This document shows, piece by piece, positions 44,640-56,658 of a stretch of 64,000 nucleotides of DNA. The position numbers and the translations under genes were made by a program. Source of the stretch: Piezodorus guildinii (taxonomy: Eukaryota > Arthropoda > Insecta > Hemiptera > Pentatomidae); NCBI GenBank assembly GCA_023052935.1, contig CM041294.1, positions 36,355,236-36,419,235 on the forward strand. Direction: 5' to 3'. Within the stretch, counting starts at the first letter, position 1, and each line of letters begins with the position of its first letter. The notes beneath the pieces are model-generated. The model was not told the DNA's origin, ran no database searches, and worked only from the letters and a program-made list of their open reading frames with translations.

Positions 44640-45100
44640 CACTTATTTTTCCAATTCCACGAATTTTTCCAAATCCAGCTTTATTGCACATATAGACGAT
44701 AAAACAAAACTCCGGGAGAAATTTCAACTTTACAACCATAGTCGTTTTTTAGAAACTGCGATGACCGGAAAATCGAGTGAAATGGCACTTTCTTTTATAA
44801 ATATAGATTACTGATTCTAAAACTCTTTAAATATTTATCTGTATTTTCAAAAACAACTGTGTTGTCTTTTTTTTTTTTTTTATAATTATTAGCGTTTGTG
44901 TTTTTTTTTTGTTTTTTTTTGGTTAATTTTAAATTAATTTTTTTAAAATAACGCTATATTTAAAATAACCAGCTGAGATCAACATCTAGGATCATCGTTG
45001 CATGCTCTAGTATTTCCGTGCTGAATTAAAAAAAACAAAACAAATGGTCCAGTAATTTCGGAGAAATGCCGCAGGTGGCGGACAAACGTAATTCATGTTT
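44640..45100 (-). repeat. Minus-strand copy of the 38430 repeat
   Basis: The inverse carries GCGGCATTTCTCC, ACTGGACCATTTG, GATCTCAGCTGGTTATT and AGAGTTTTAGAATCAG, as at 38500-38840. Confidence 0.6.
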
Positions 45101-45159
45101 TACGTATCTTTAAATGTAAGCCTCAAATTCTAAGAGGGGAAGGGGGTAATTTTTTCATT

Positions 45160-45425
45160 TTTTGTTTGATTAGGAAGGTTCATTATTGAAAATATTAAAC
45201 CAAAATATATTAATGTTATGGAATGAAATTTTTTAGTATGATTTGTATCGAAACTAAATGCGTAATTAGTATCTTTAGCAAATAAATACATTTCTAAATC
45301 GCGATTTTTAAAATACATCTGTAGTTTATTAGATAAAATCAGATAAAAAATAATAATGAGAATACAAATCTGTAAAAAATGTCTTGTAGTACCTTTTGGA
45401 AATCAACGTCTCAATTGTTGAAAAT
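45160..45425 (+). repeat. Right part of the 1812-2200 MITE family
   Basis: TATGGAATGAAATTTTTTAG, ATTTCTAAATCG and the terminal GAAATCAACGTCTCAATTG align with 1970-2200. Confidence 0.65.
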
Positions 45426-45479
45426 AATAATTTCATTGTTATACTATTGATCTAAACTAAATGTTACAACATGAGTACT

Positions 45480-45575
45480 TTTTCAACTTTAATTTTCTTT
45501 ATAATTCTAAAATTGATCTTAACAAGCAAGGTAAGTGAAAGAATGGTAACCGTGTGGTGCGTGCACCAGATTTTT
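45480..45575 (+). repeat. GTAAG-family 3' end only
   Basis: AAATTGATCTTAACAAGC, AAGGTAAGTGAAAG and GCGTGCACCAG plus a T-run. It lies about 85 bp before the host exon. Confidence 0.6.
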
Positions 45576-45657
45576 ATATTTTTCGATTTCCAATTCGCAT
45601 TTGTGATAAAATGGTTAAAACAAATATAATATTCTTCCTTTTTTTTCTATGTTATAG

Positions 45658-45867
45658 GTAAACCGCGACCAACCGTGGCCTGGTACAGAGGAGATGAACT
45701 CTTGACGAACTATTCCTCGCCAGGAAACATCGGAGTTCCTCACACCATGTCCCTATTGGTCATCAACAACTTGGGAAGAGCCGATCTGAGGTCTGAACTC
45801 ACTTGTGTCGCAACCAACAACAACAAGACTATCCCACTTACGTCCACTGTTCAAATAGATATGAACT
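45658..45867 (+). CDS. Internal exon: half of an Ig domain, Sidestep-like
   Basis: Acceptor after a pyrimidine tract (TTTTTTTTCTATGTTATAG) and donor GTAAGTAC bound a 210-bp exon, phase 1 on both sides as usual for Ig exons. The 70 codons read KPRPTVAWYRGDELL, then GVPHTMSLLVINNLGRADLR and SELTCVATNNN, then STVQIDMN. The Trp of strand C and the second Ig cysteine (ELTC) are present. The first cysteine must be in the previous exon. The DLxSELTCxAxNNN and DMN pattern is typical of Sidestep-family receptors, which act on growth cones and their targets as partners of Beaten-path proteins. Other multi-Ig adhesion proteins remain possible. No neighbouring exon is in the window. Confidence 0.8.
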
Positions 45868-45944
45868 GTAAGTACTTTTGAAATGGAAATTTGTTTAATC
45901 TTCTCATATATTTCTTAATATACAGTAACGCATTCTTGGTTCTC

Positions 45945-46385
45945 ATCATATCGCTCAAACCGCAGAGAGGAAGTTGCCCTGGCTAGGTTAAGGATAGGCC
46001 ACACTAACATGACCCATATTCATCTCATTACCAAACAACCACCCCCTAAGTGCCAACACTGTGATAATATCCTGACTATCAGCCATATTTTAGAAGAATG
46101 TTTTTTTTTATAGGACAAGTTTAACCAACTTTGGACTCAGACCTAATATATCCTCCTTACTCTCCGATGATGAATATAATATTTCGGCGCTGTTCAGGTT
46201 TCTTAGAAGTCAACTTATATTTATTAAAATATAGTATTATAATTTAATTTTATTTTTATCTGATATTTGATCTTATTATTATTAGTATTATTATAAGCTT
46301 AGCCTATTAATTCTTAATTTTTATTTTTTATTAAAGAGAACTATAGGATTTATGACCCCTGGGTTTTACGCCTCAAAACTCCACA
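45945..46385 (+). pseudogene. I-type LINE C-terminal fragment and 3' UTR
   Basis: SSYRSNRREEVALARLRIGH, TNMTHIHLITKQ and PPPKCQHCDNILTISHILEE then C parallel the tail at 17030-17464 closely. It is followed by a UTR with TTATTATTAT-rich sequence as in that family. It starts about 80 bp after the exon donor, inside the intron. Confidence 0.85.
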
Positions 46386-46654
46386 CAACAACAACAGTAA
46401 CGCATTTGAGGAACATAGCTGAAAAATGCCTTTACAATTACATGCTAGACCTAATAATATAGGAGTAAGCATTTAGAATGTTGAAAGTTATTGTTCTCTT
46501 AACAATCGCATCGATTACTATAATTATGAAACAAATTAGTTTGCACCGCAAGTTATTAGTTAGCTTATTGTATATAATTGTCTTTAAGTTGAAGTATGTA
46601 TGAAGATACCACGACTATTGAGTATGTATATAAGTCAACACTTTTCAAATTGTT
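46386..46654. other. No gene recognised
   Basis: AT-rich intron-like sequence. Confidence 0.35.
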
Positions 46655-47230
46655 TTTATTTATTTATAGTAATTTACAACTGTATTAAACAACACCATGA
46701 GTAAATATGAAGAACAAAAAGAAAAAAAAGTCATGAAAATGTCTTGAGAAAGAAATACCCAGTGGTAGCCTTCACCAACTATTTTAAGGCAGTAGGTCCC
46801 GAGGCCACCTTTTCAGTCGCCTTGGAGGGTTATCAGGGATATTTAAGGAAGATAAATTACGGACAAGTGGTTTTGTATAGGCAGGGAGGTTAGAATGAAA
46901 AGAGGAGTATCTATCAAGGGCTATGTCTGCAACAAATGGGATGTTTAGGTCATTATGGAGCATTATTAGGTCATTATCTGATTTGTGAAAAAGTAAGGGG
47001 TATTCAGGATTATGCGAAGGGTTTTGGATAGTAAGGACTGGATGCGGAGAAATTAGATGGTTTCTTAGAGCCCCAAAGCTCAATTCCATATGTCCAAATA
47101 GGTCTGATAAAAGTGATAATAAGTCTTTTGTAATATACTGGAAGTTTTGAACGTTTGTCTAGTAAGTGTTGTAGTAATCGATATCTTCGAGCAGTTTCTT
47201 GTTGTTTCAGTCTTGTGTGAGGATTTTCAA
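46655..47230 (-). pseudogene. Jockey LINE C-terminal fragment
   Basis: Minus strand: the segment equivalent to IWTYGIELWGS, HNDLNIPFVADIALDRYSSF and LPAYTKPLVRNLSSL, then the 3' end GTAATTTACAACTGTATT on the plus strand. It breaks off at about 47230 within LTWNPHTRLKRQ. Confidence 0.85.
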
Positions 47231-47748
47231 ATTGTCCAATCTTAGTTTTAATTCTCCTGATATTTTAATCAGTCGTTCCCTATCTTTTTTTTTTAATTTG
47301 AAACCTTTGATAAAAAAGATTTTGATTAATACTTACGGTATGGCAGCCATTTTTTTTTTTGGCAAAGTCATTTTCGTTCATGCGATAAAAACATTTTTAG
47401 AGAAAAACCTCTCTAACTATAGTAATTTTGAAAATATTAAATAAAAATAAAACAGCCTATAATAGAATATCTTATACATAATTTTGTCCTCCCAATAGAT
47501 TTTAATTTTTGAAAATGACTAAAATTAGAGAGGTTTCCCGAACACACTCTTTCAGACGCGTAGCTGACTTCAAATGAATGCCAAAATAAAGGTATAAGTC
47601 AGATTTTTTTATATATATATATTTTTTTTTTTACCCACGGTTTCAAATTCATTAAAGGGTGAAGAATAACTGGTAAAATATCATGAAAAACAAAAATGTT
47701 TAGCGGCATGGTCTGAAAATTGTCTAATAAATTAATGATTACACCAAC
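47231..47748. other. No gene recognised
   Basis: AT-rich. The 81-codon frame at 47199 is hydrophobic low-complexity and starts within the Jockey relic. Confidence 0.35.

Positions 47749-47780
<32 letters not shown>
47749..47780. repeat. (TA)n microsatellite
   Basis: TA run, followed by a short duplication of ATTTATAGGAAATAT. Confidence 0.93.
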
Positions 47781-47785
<5 letters not shown>

Positions 47786-47832
47786 TTATAGGAAATATAT
47801 ATATTTATAGGAAATATTTTCTCGGATCATAC

Positions 47833-48460
47833 CTATACCAAATCATAAACTCCCAGCACCTCCATACATTCACAGCATCCTTAAATTTAAATCCTCAGTC
47901 CACTCTCTCGAAACTAGATCCCGCCATTACGACCTTTACATTCCTACCCATAGAACTAAATCTTTTGATCACTCCTTTTATATCCGTTCTGCAACCCTCT
48001 GGAATTCCCTACCTACTCATATTCGCCATGCATCTTCCTTTCTCTCATTCAAATCTCACCTTTTCCAACATCTTTTGGCATCCCAAATAGATGCACAACA
48101 AATGTAAATCTGTAACTGAATTATTTCTATTTTAACACAAGTTATAATTATCTATTTTACCCTAAAGCTAGTGTGGAATAATTAGGTTGTTTTGTTTTTT
48201 TATAATTCCCTCAACCCTATGAGTAGCCTTTAGGAGATTTCTCTTCTTTTTTTTTTTTCTAATCTTGTGTGTTTATTATCCATAATTTTTGTACATGAAT
48301 GTATATAAGTCTAGGTAGTGTTTAATTTTTCCTTTTTGCTCATTTGTAAATAAAAATTAATTTTATTGTTTTCTTGACCAGACATATATGAATATGTACT
48401 GTTCATTTCTGTTATTCTTAAGGGACATAGTCCCAGAATAAAGTTTATTATTATTATTAT
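47833..48460 (+). pseudogene. CR1-like LINE C-terminus, UTR, hairpin and TTA tail
   Basis: About 90 open codons: SVHSLETRSRHYDLYIPTHR, TKSFDHSFYIRSATLWNSLP, THIRHASSFLSFKSHLFQHL, ending at a TAA near 48106. UTR contains CCAGACA, the hairpin at 48412-48441 (TTATTCT/AGAATAA, GGGAC/GTCCC, loop ATA) and ends in TTATTATTATTAT. 5'-truncated. Confidence 0.88.
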
Positions 48461-49194
48461 ATATAGTATTGTATTATTGTTTATTTTTTGTGATTTTATA
48501 TTAAACGTGCTAGTTAAATAAACATTATAACAAAAATGCTCTAAGTTATAAACCATATATACAACAATTTAATGGCCAAATATGGGAATATAGGTGGATG
48601 CAGAAGATTAATCACGTAACGACGTGGGCGTAGATACATCAATTAAACAGATATATCGCAGTCACCGAGCAATCATTACCTTGTTTGGGCCAACGGAATG
48701 TTAATTATAATACAAAAACGATTAATTTGTTATTGGTGATTAATTAAAAAATTAATAATTTTACCCCAAAATAAAATATTATCAATAAGAACAGATATCA
48801 TCTTTAATATCTCACAAGTCCATTACTACTTATCATTATCTTTGACTCGGTTAGAATTTTAATCAATTATAATAGTTCATTTCATATGATCATTCAAATA
48901 CCTAAAACAAAGTATTGAATCTTAGTCATTGAGTCACAGTAGCACGATTGTTTCGTATATTTCTGAATCATATTTTAATACATTAGGCCGTTTTACCTAA
49001 TACTAAGAAAAAGTCTTGTACAATCTTATCTTAAGTCATTGATGTCGAAAAAACATAGTTTTATTGTAAATTTGAGCAATGTCCATATTATAAATCAGAA
49101 TATACTACATTAAAAGTACTATTAAGGTCACTTGAGCAGGCATAAAGCCATAAATGAGGTGTTTGTATTTTTGGTTAGGTTGGTAGTAAAAATA
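48461..49194. other. No gene recognised
   Basis: AT-rich. Confidence 0.35.
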
Positions 49195-49560
49195 ATTACA
49201 CCATAATTTCTCCTAACCTCCGAAACTACTGGACCATTTTTTTTTAAATTTGTCACAAATTACCAGGGTACCCGAAAACGATCCAAACAAGAAGGTTGAT
49301 ATATTCGATTTAGTTTTAAAATGGCGGCCGATTAGAATATAGAAAATAATTATTAAAGTTTTCTAATCAAGATACCGCGATTAATTATTAAAAAAGAAAA
49401 ACAATTGAAATTTTACCCATAAATACACCCATAACTATATTGTATTTTACTGAGTTTTAGGATCATAACACGTAGTGAAAAAATAAACAAAAGAAAAAGT
49501 AAACAAATTTAAACGTTGCGTATATATACGGTTGCGTATATAAATGCAACATCAACTTAT
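49195..49560 (+). repeat. Copy of the 38430 repeat
   Basis: AATTTCTCCTAACCTCCG, ACTACTGGACCATTTTTTTT and AAAATGGCGGCCGATTAG align with 38510-38650. Confidence 0.6.
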
Positions 49561-50517
49561 GGCAAGTCAACGTTTTTGATCGAGAATAATAAACTAATCC
49601 CATTGGAAGTTATTGAGATGTCATTAAAAAGGAATATTCCAAAATAACGAAATTAAAATGTAGAAACTATGATTAAAGCAGTAGTTCCATGGAACAATAA
49701 ACAAGGTTAAGATCTTTATTTTATTTTTCATAGGTACGATATGAATGTCCAACCACTCGAATGAAATGGTATTATGAAATCTTTCTACTATTGATAAAAT
49801 ATTTTCATTACGGCAAATATTGGAAAAAGTTTTGTTGAGAAAGGTATACCAAGGAAGTTAGTAAACCTGGTAGCAATTCGCATGTTATAAATAATTCAAT
49901 AAAATTAAGATTTGAAATAATTGTTCAGAGAGGTTTAAGATGTTCAGATCTATAACAAGGTGACTGACTTTATGACCCTTTTAACTATTCTATTCAATTT
50001 AGCACTCTAATATGTCACTGATAAGATGATAGTTACCGACAATTTTTTGAATCTGGAAGGTAAAATTCCGGTTAGGGTTCGCCGACGATTTGGTACTGTT
50101 AAGCACAGACGCGGAAACTATACAAGTAAGCACAAGTACTTTAAGACGATCAAATCCACCGATAGCCCGCACTAGTCTGTTTTGTAGGGCGGCGCGTACC
50201 ACCGTTATTTACTTCCACATCCATGTTATCTATTATTTTTAAAAAATATTAAAAAAAACAAAAAAACATTTTAACTGCCTTTCTAGTTATACTTACTCAA
50301 ATTGTACAATAAGCATTCACTAATTTGTTAGCAAACGTACAACTTGTATATAGTTCTGAACAGGCAAAAGGAAATGAAAAATAAATTCAAGCGACGCCTC
50401 ACCGAGGAGGTATTAAAAATCGGTGCCTGCGTACAGTGGTGCTGAACGAAATGTTTCAAAACATAAGTCTGGAATTTTTGCTATTTATTTGCCTCATATC
50501 TAACAGTTCAAATATAC
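49561..50517. other. No gene recognised
   Basis: A minus-strand 67-codon frame at 49999-50202 is somewhat less AT-rich, but has no recognised domain or splice context. Confidence 0.35.
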
Positions 50518-50985
50518 CTCCCTTCACTTATCTACAAAAGACTCATCTATATCACTATCATAATCTGGACTTACGGAGTTGAGCTTTGGGGCTCTAAACC
50601 ATCAAATTCTTCCCGTATTCAATCCTTACATTCCAAAATCCTTTAAAAAATCCTCAATGCTCCTTACCTTGTCACGAATAAACCTATGCATAAAAACCTT
50701 ACCATCCTATATGTTGCTATTTTGGCCTAAAACAGGTATCAATCCTTCCATAACTCCACTCCCACTCTAACCAACTAGTTTCAATCCTTGCTTCCTCTTC
50801 TATTCCTGACAACCCTCCGAGGCGTCTGAAAAGAAGATGGCCTCGAGACCATAGTTTAGATTACCTAGTGAAGTGATGGGCATTTTCTCTTAATGTATTT
50901 TGAATGTATATGTATGACAGCTAATTTACTTGATGTATTAACAAATACAGTTGTAAATCTCAATAAATAATAAAAATAAAATAAA
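50518..50985 (+). pseudogene. Jockey LINE 3' fragment
   Basis: LHLSTKDSSI-type start, then WTYGVELWGS codons (50570-50597), VTNKPMHKN-like segment, CCTCCGAGGCGTCTGAAAAG, and UTR ending ACAGTTGTAAATCTCAATAA. Confidence 0.85.
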
Positions 50986-52527
50986 AACCATATCTCAAAT
51001 ATATAATGTGTACAGTTTAAATGATAAACTAGCATTTCAGATTAGATAGAATGTATATGAAAAATGAAGAATGATAAATTCTTTTCCGCAACACAACCAG
51101 TTGTCTACCAGTTACTTTAGTTTAACTTGACTATCCTTGTATAAAAAAAAAAATAAATAAATAAAATTTTAAAAAATCGTAGTGATGAGGCAATATTTTA
51201 AATAATGGTACTAAGCAATAGCATCAATGCCGAATTAAGAACCGCTAGATCTCTATAACAACGATAACAGGGAATATACTTACGCTTCTAGAGTTGACAA
51301 GTAATTAATAAATGTTATCAACTAACATATTAAAGTGAAATGTACTATGTTACATGTTAAAATATTTGTAAAGTTTGTTACACTACTTGTAACAAAGGAA
51401 AGTTAGAAGGTTCAGGAGAGCTGAGGTTGCACATCTAAATTAACTCAACAAGTGATTTATCTCACACGGCTCTCAGATACATTGACCTTTACCAATGGAG
51501 GAGCACCGCACAACCTTAAACTCACTCAGTACGAAGAATTTCGGTTCCTACACTCCTTCAAAACCTTCACAGTTATTTTTAATATTGATTTCAATATTCC
51601 CTATTTTTAACTTAAATATTTAATATAATCCATATTAAAGGTATTTCCGAGAAAGAAATTTTGATCATTCTATACTTAATTCTTCAACTACTTTTGCAGT
51701 GATTATAAAATCTAAATGTGTTATGGGTATGAGATGTCCATCAGCTAGCTAGTGGCTGCCTACGAAAAAATAGACGTGATGAATGATGACCCAAAACTAT
51801 AACCATCATCATAAATTTTATATTAGTTTCGTAAACGCCCTGTAGTTCTATCATAAAAAAACAAAAAAAAAAACAACTGATAATATAGCCTTATAATTGC
51901 AAATTAATACCAGATAAAGGGTTCAACAAAATAATTTTCAACAATTTTTTTAGAAAGCTATAAAATACATAAAGTGAAGTAACACTTTCGGTGAGTCTAT
52001 ATGTATCCTTCTTAATAGTGAAATCTTTGTTGCAAACAACTTTCAGCTTTGAACAAGACTGAAAATACTCCAAGCAAGCTGCGCGACTTAATGGAAATAA
52101 CGGACCTAATAACGTGTATGTAACCTCAAACTCGAAATTTTCAAGATCTCAATACTGCCTCTGAGGTACTATTTATTTCACATATAAAAATGAGCGTAGT
52201 TTGGGAACCGCTCCGTTCCTCATAAAAGTTATTGGGTCTAGAAAAAATATGAAATTAAACGATAAAAAAATAAAATAAACTATGAGGATAAAATGTGTGA
52301 TCAGAAAACGTTTTTACTTCCATGCACGTACTTATTTTTTAAAATTAATATGCATATGGACATAATTAGAAGAATAAAAAGAACCATATATAATTTCGAC
52401 TGACATCTGCCCCCTTTCTCTATCATTTTCAACCCACAAGATCCTCCACCACACAAATTCTGCCTACTTACTCTCTTTTAAATATGAATTTAAAAGTAAA
52501 AAATAAAACAATGTAATGTGATAGAAA
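50986..52527. other. No gene recognised
   Basis: AT-rich throughout, with A-runs at 51146 and 52526. No frame over 60 codons has recognisable features. Confidence 0.35.
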
Positions 52528-52849
52528 AAAAAAAAAAAAAAAACCTGTACCACTACAACCCATGAAGGGTCTTGGGCTCAGTACATATAGAGATTCGTAC
52601 TGTTTCTAGGCCAACGGCAGTGCAATGAGGTGATTAGGCCTTAATCACGCTCAGCCGCCAGGTTTTTCCCCAATTAATTTGGGTACCCACTTTATAGAGG
52701 CTGGGTCTGCCCCAGAAGGGTCTCCATACCCTAGGGTCGCCCCCCGACTGAATTAACAGAATAAATAATATTCTGCCACAGGCGGGATTCGAACCCAGGA
52801 CCCGGAGCACAGCAGACTAGTGCTCTATCCACTAGACCACGCCGCTCCC
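52528..52849 (-). repeat. tRNA-derived SINE, family A, best copy
   Basis: Read on the minus strand from 52849: GGGAGCGGCG, A box TGGTCTAGTGG (complement of 52829-52839), B box GGTTCGAATCC (complement of 52785-52795), a body ending TGTAGTGGTACAGGTTTT with an 18-base T-run. The tRNA-like head is almost intact. Confidence 0.93.
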
Positions 52850-52954
52850 ATATAGTAGTAATTTGATAGTATTCTTTTTAATCTACATTTTGAATTTATT
52901 TGCGGAATCTAGCGAATCATATCGTAGTTAAAATAATAATATTTTTATATTTTA

Positions 52955-53040
52955 AACATCATTTATTGATATTTACAACTGTACTTCATAATACAAGTAA
53001 ATATCATAAAGAAAATGGCATGAAACAGATTTGAAGAAGA
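52955..53040 (-). repeat. Jockey LINE 3' end only
   Basis: Plus strand ATTTATTGATATTTACAACT followed by GTACTTCATAATACAAG matches the 3' end at 11170-11230. Confidence 0.6.
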
Positions 53041-53554
53041 ACTACCTAATGATAGCAGTCCTGTTAATAATATTATTTTTACTGCTTGTCTTAAAAAAAT
53101 TTATAATTGGAAATAAAAATAAACAATATATTTGTTTTGGTTCATTATTTTCAATAATGCACCTCTGTAATCAATCAAGAATATTAGTACCCTCATCAAA
53201 ATTTGAGATTTTACATACTATTTACCAGATAGGCAGGACCCGATTGTTAAAATGCCAATGAATAAATTGAATTCCCTAAAAAACAAAAAAAGGAATCAAT
53301 GAAACCTATAATAGACTATAATAGATAACGTTTTGAAATAGCAGTATTGATTTACTATTGCCCTTGAATATAAATTGATAGTTGCTGCAATCATTCATTT
53401 ATGAAAATAAATAAAATTTAATGGACAAACAGCTTTATAAATTATTTACCCTAATATAATTATTTGGAAAGAAAAAACGATTGAGTACTAATGCGTGCCA
53501 AATACGTTTGTTAGTTTATTAATTTAACGTCATTTTAGAATAAAATAGAAAATA
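53041..53554. other. No gene recognised
   Basis: AT-rich. The 76-codon frame at 53031 is hydrophobic and starts in the Jockey tail. Confidence 0.35.
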
Positions 53555-54440
53555 ATTTTTATTCTGATACTGGATCCCTTAAGAATAACAGGTTTGTACA
53601 GTTAAAATATACAACATGTCTGGGCAACAGACAAAAGGAACATAATTAACTACTATATACAATTATTGATGAATATATATAGATATATATATTATATATA
53701 TATATATTAATATATATATAAAATAAATTTTGTAATAGAAAAATTAAAAATAAATGAATTGACAATAGAGTTTAAATATAAAAGAAGAAGAAGAAAAATT
53801 AATATTAACTTTAATCTGGTCCCTTTTTTTTTTTTTTTTTAACATCATTTATTGGAATTTACAACTATACTTCAAAGTACAACAAGTAAATGTGACAAAA
53901 GATAAATGGCGTGAAACAATCTGGTACTTTGTCTACTGAGAATAACATTAGATATGGCAAAATGAAGAATCTATATGAGGTCAAGAATTAAAAAATAAAC
54001 AATTAAACATAAATTAATACTATAATAATAAAAAATGATTTCTTCTAGTGACAATATAAAAAATGAAGAAATATACCGTCAAGATTGAACCGAAAGAAGT
54101 TCTCTAGATAAGAAAGTTGAAATGTTCTAAATAAATACTTATGAAAAAAATAAACTGAAACTATTTCGTTGTCAGGCTGCGTCATTTTGAGTTGCAAGAG
54201 GCTACTGGAAAATAAGGCATTTGATAGGGAATGTGGAGAGGAAGGGAGCATGACGGATGTTAGATGGGAGGGAATTCCAGTAACAAGTGAAACGGGCCAG
54301 ACAGAAAGGAACATTCATATTTATCTGTTTTGTTGGAAGGGATATAGAAGTTGGAGCGACAGGATCTCGTCTATAGTGGATGAATTGAGGGTTTCAACTG
54401 CATGAGATTGTGGATAATGGAGGGTGATGGAAGTAAAACT
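53555..54440 (-). pseudogene. CR1-like LINE C-terminus and UTR, interrupted
   Basis: Minus strand 54440-54160 reads, across frames, HNLMQLKPSIHPL, TRSCRSNFYIP, ARFTCYWNSLPSNIRHAP, matching the copy at 47833. The 3' hairpin strand TTATTCTTAAGGGATCC is at 53560-53590 (minus), with partly lost inner pairing. A Jockey 3' end sits inside the UTR. Confidence 0.75.
53838..53975 (-). repeat. Jockey LINE 3' end inside the CR1-like UTR
   Basis: Plus strand CATCATTTATTGGAATTTAC, AACTATACTTC, CAAGTAAATGTGAC, preceded by a long T-run (53825-53840) that is the A-tail in the element's sense. Confidence 0.65.
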
Positions 54441-54534
54441 AATCGGACGATACTACAGTGAGAGTCCTAATTTTTGCATACCCAGGTTTTATAAGGATAG
54501 GGATCTTAATCGAGTACTTGACATCTCACAGACG

Positions 54535-54600
54535 TAGGACCACCATTTTACGTTCCCTGAAAAGGACGTCATAACCAAGTTTTTTTACTTCTATTTTCCA
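54535..54600. repeat. Short dispersed repeat
   Basis: TACTTGACATCTC...CATTTTACGT...AAGGACGTCATAACC (54510-54585) aligns with 60380-60460 (TACTTGATATCGC, CTTTTACGTC, GAAGGACGCTATAACC). Identity unknown. Confidence 0.45.
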
Positions 54601-54644
54601 GTTTTTTAATCTATAATTAAGACGATAAAGACAATAGATTTTTT

Positions 54645-54756
54645 TTTTAATATTTACTGAGATATATTACAATGTGTTTTAAAATGAACAATAGTATTCA
54701 TAAAGTATTTACAATAAACAATGATAATGTCGAATTACATAAAAATAGAAAAAAAA

Positions 54757-54811
<55 letters not shown>

Positions 54812-55500
54812 TATATATATATACGAGTATACAGAAGAAAAACCAATAAAAAAAATGAACTTACGGACTTGAACTGTGGGGGACAGCAAAATTTTCTAAC
54901 ATCAAACGCATTCAATCCTTCCAACCTAAAGTCCTCCGAACAATAAATAGTTAATGCTCCTTATTATGTATCTAACCATACCTAACACCGCGACCTAAAT
55001 ATTCCATTTATTTTAGGCCTTATACCATAAAAATTCTCTATATTCCATCAGAACCTTATCTCTAATCCTGAGCTCAATCCTTATCCAGCTCCACACATCC
55101 TTACCATCTCCTTAGAAGGTTAAAACGGCAGTGGCTTCGAGACCTCTCGTAACATGTATATTGGAGTTCTAGCATTGGTTAGATTCTTCACTCAAGTGCT
55201 GTATGCTTGAGAATTGTATATAGGTATGAGTGACATTTGTATATATTTTTATTGATTTTGTTTTGCATATATGTATATTGTATTATTATTATATAAATTT
55301 TTTGTTTTGTATATGTCGTGTGAATGTTGTACTTTATCACTATTAAAAATGTTCTAAAATGGACTGATTGTAATATTACTCAATAAAGAATTGTTTCTAA
55401 AAAAAAAAAAAAACCTATAATTAAAATTAATACAAAGATCATACACACAATCATAGCTATATACAACAGCATTAAATACATAAATAAAGATAAAAGTAAT
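54645..55500 (-). repeat. Second copy of the 670-865 repeat, split by Jockey
   Basis: 54645-54745 aligns with 675-770 and 55415-55490 with 795-850 (ATTAAAATTAATACAAAGATC, CAATCATAGCTATATA). Between them lie a TA microsatellite (about 54763-54823) and a plus-strand Jockey. Confidence 0.6.
54860..55413 (+). pseudogene. Jockey LINE 3' fragment, nested insertion
   Basis: ELWGTAKFSN-equivalent start, IQSFQPKVLRTI, the KRRW-like region (GGTTAAAACGGCAGTGGC), UTR and CTCAATAAAGAATTG plus 15 As. It sits exactly between the two halves of the minus-strand repeat. Confidence 0.8.
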
Positions 55501-56400
55501 GCTTAATAATTACAGTAAAATTGTCTAACGTTTTCACAATAAATGAAGAATATGTTAAAAGGTTAGTAGGGTTGTATATTTGGAAGTTCATGGATCTGCT
55601 CACCTGTATAAATAAATGAAGGGAATGAAAATGAAGTAGCAGACAATTTAAGGAAGAGGATAAAGGGGGGGGGAGGAGTGGGAGGGGTGCTACAACTGAA
55701 TTCTGGGAAGGTAAAGGAGCACTTTATTAAGACCTTCGAAAAGGGAAAATCCTTGGTGGAGATCCATTGCCCCGAAATGGATAAAGACAGTCCTTTAATC
55801 AGGGTAAATATTGATGCTTTTCCCGTTTAGGAGCGGGAGGTAAGGGACTGGATGGATTTAATGAGAGAGGAACCATTAAGAAGTAGAAGAAGAAGTAAGG
55901 AGCTCTAATTGGATGAGAGTTAGGAGGCAGAAGAACCTGGCGGGTGGCGCTCTCATCCAGGTTGGTGTCGGATCTCTTTGTCCGAGTATTCTCCTCTGTA
56001 TCTGTCGTCATCAAGGGGATAATAAAATTTAACTCTCTTCCTCTGCGTCTTTAACAAACCTTCAGGGCTATTTCCATTCGCCAGGGTATTATATAGTATT
56101 GGAGTTAAGATGAAAGGGATTCTGGTATTAACTGATATTGCTATTCGGATAATTAACGTATATTATTGCTGGATTAAGCACGAATAAAAGGGAATCAGTA
56201 ACAACATAATCCGACGACTGATCTTCTAGGACGCCGACCAAAAAATTTAATTTAGTTATTGTAAGGCCCTACTTTAAGGCTAAAGGCGACAAGAGGTGCG
56301 ACAGCGGTAGACAATATGAAATTTATTGGTTTTCACTCTTATTCTCGTTGAAATAATTGTCCGTTTTTTATTACTGGATATTTAACTTTTTTTTGTTGAG
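55501..56400. other. No gene; purine-rich tract
   Basis: 55640-55870 is purine-rich with a G-run. The minus-strand 71-codon frame at 55799-56014 is low-complexity at its end and has no domain. Confidence 0.35.
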
Positions 56401-56413
56401 AAGTAATAATTGG

Positions 56414-56590
56414 TTCTTTGATGGGCTGAAGGCCTGTGCTAATCCATTATTTTCTGATATCACCCCACCACCCAAGCCTGGGAGGTGGCAAGGATCACTA
56501 CCTCTCGTTGACGTTGTCGCCGAGGGAAGGAGTTCGGACTATGTCTGAACTCAATTTATTGCCAAAACCCTGAAGAATGGTCCAAACCAG

Positions 56591-56654
<64 letters not shown>
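56414..56654 (+). mobile_element. Retroposed sequence with 59-A tail, origin unknown
   Basis: About 182 bp of mixed composition followed by 59 uninterrupted As (56596-56654). It is flanked by AAGTAATAATTGG at 56401-56413 and again at 56653-56665, the mark of LINE-driven insertion. GAGTTCGGAC and GTCTGAACTC can form a 10-bp stem with loop TAT, and CCACC...GGTGG another. No clear A and B boxes. Candidates are a SINE of unknown source, a retroposed small RNA, or a truncated mRNA. Confidence 0.85.

Positions 56655-56658
<4 letters not shown>

Noticed and set aside
45471..45530. A 20-codon signal-peptide-like frame (MSTFSTLIFFIILKLILTSK) ending exactly at a GTAAGT donor before the Ig exon
   Set aside because: It ends in phase 0 while the Ig exon needs phase 1, so joining them destroys the Ig frame. 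The sequence is the 3' end of a GTAAG-family repeat.
50000..50202. A 67-codon minus-strand frame as a host exon
   Set aside because: No recognisable domain, no convincing splice sites on that strand and no repeat support.
54672..54924. Overlapping plus and minus frames with IYIYIY repeats
   Set aside because: They are translations of the TA microsatellite.
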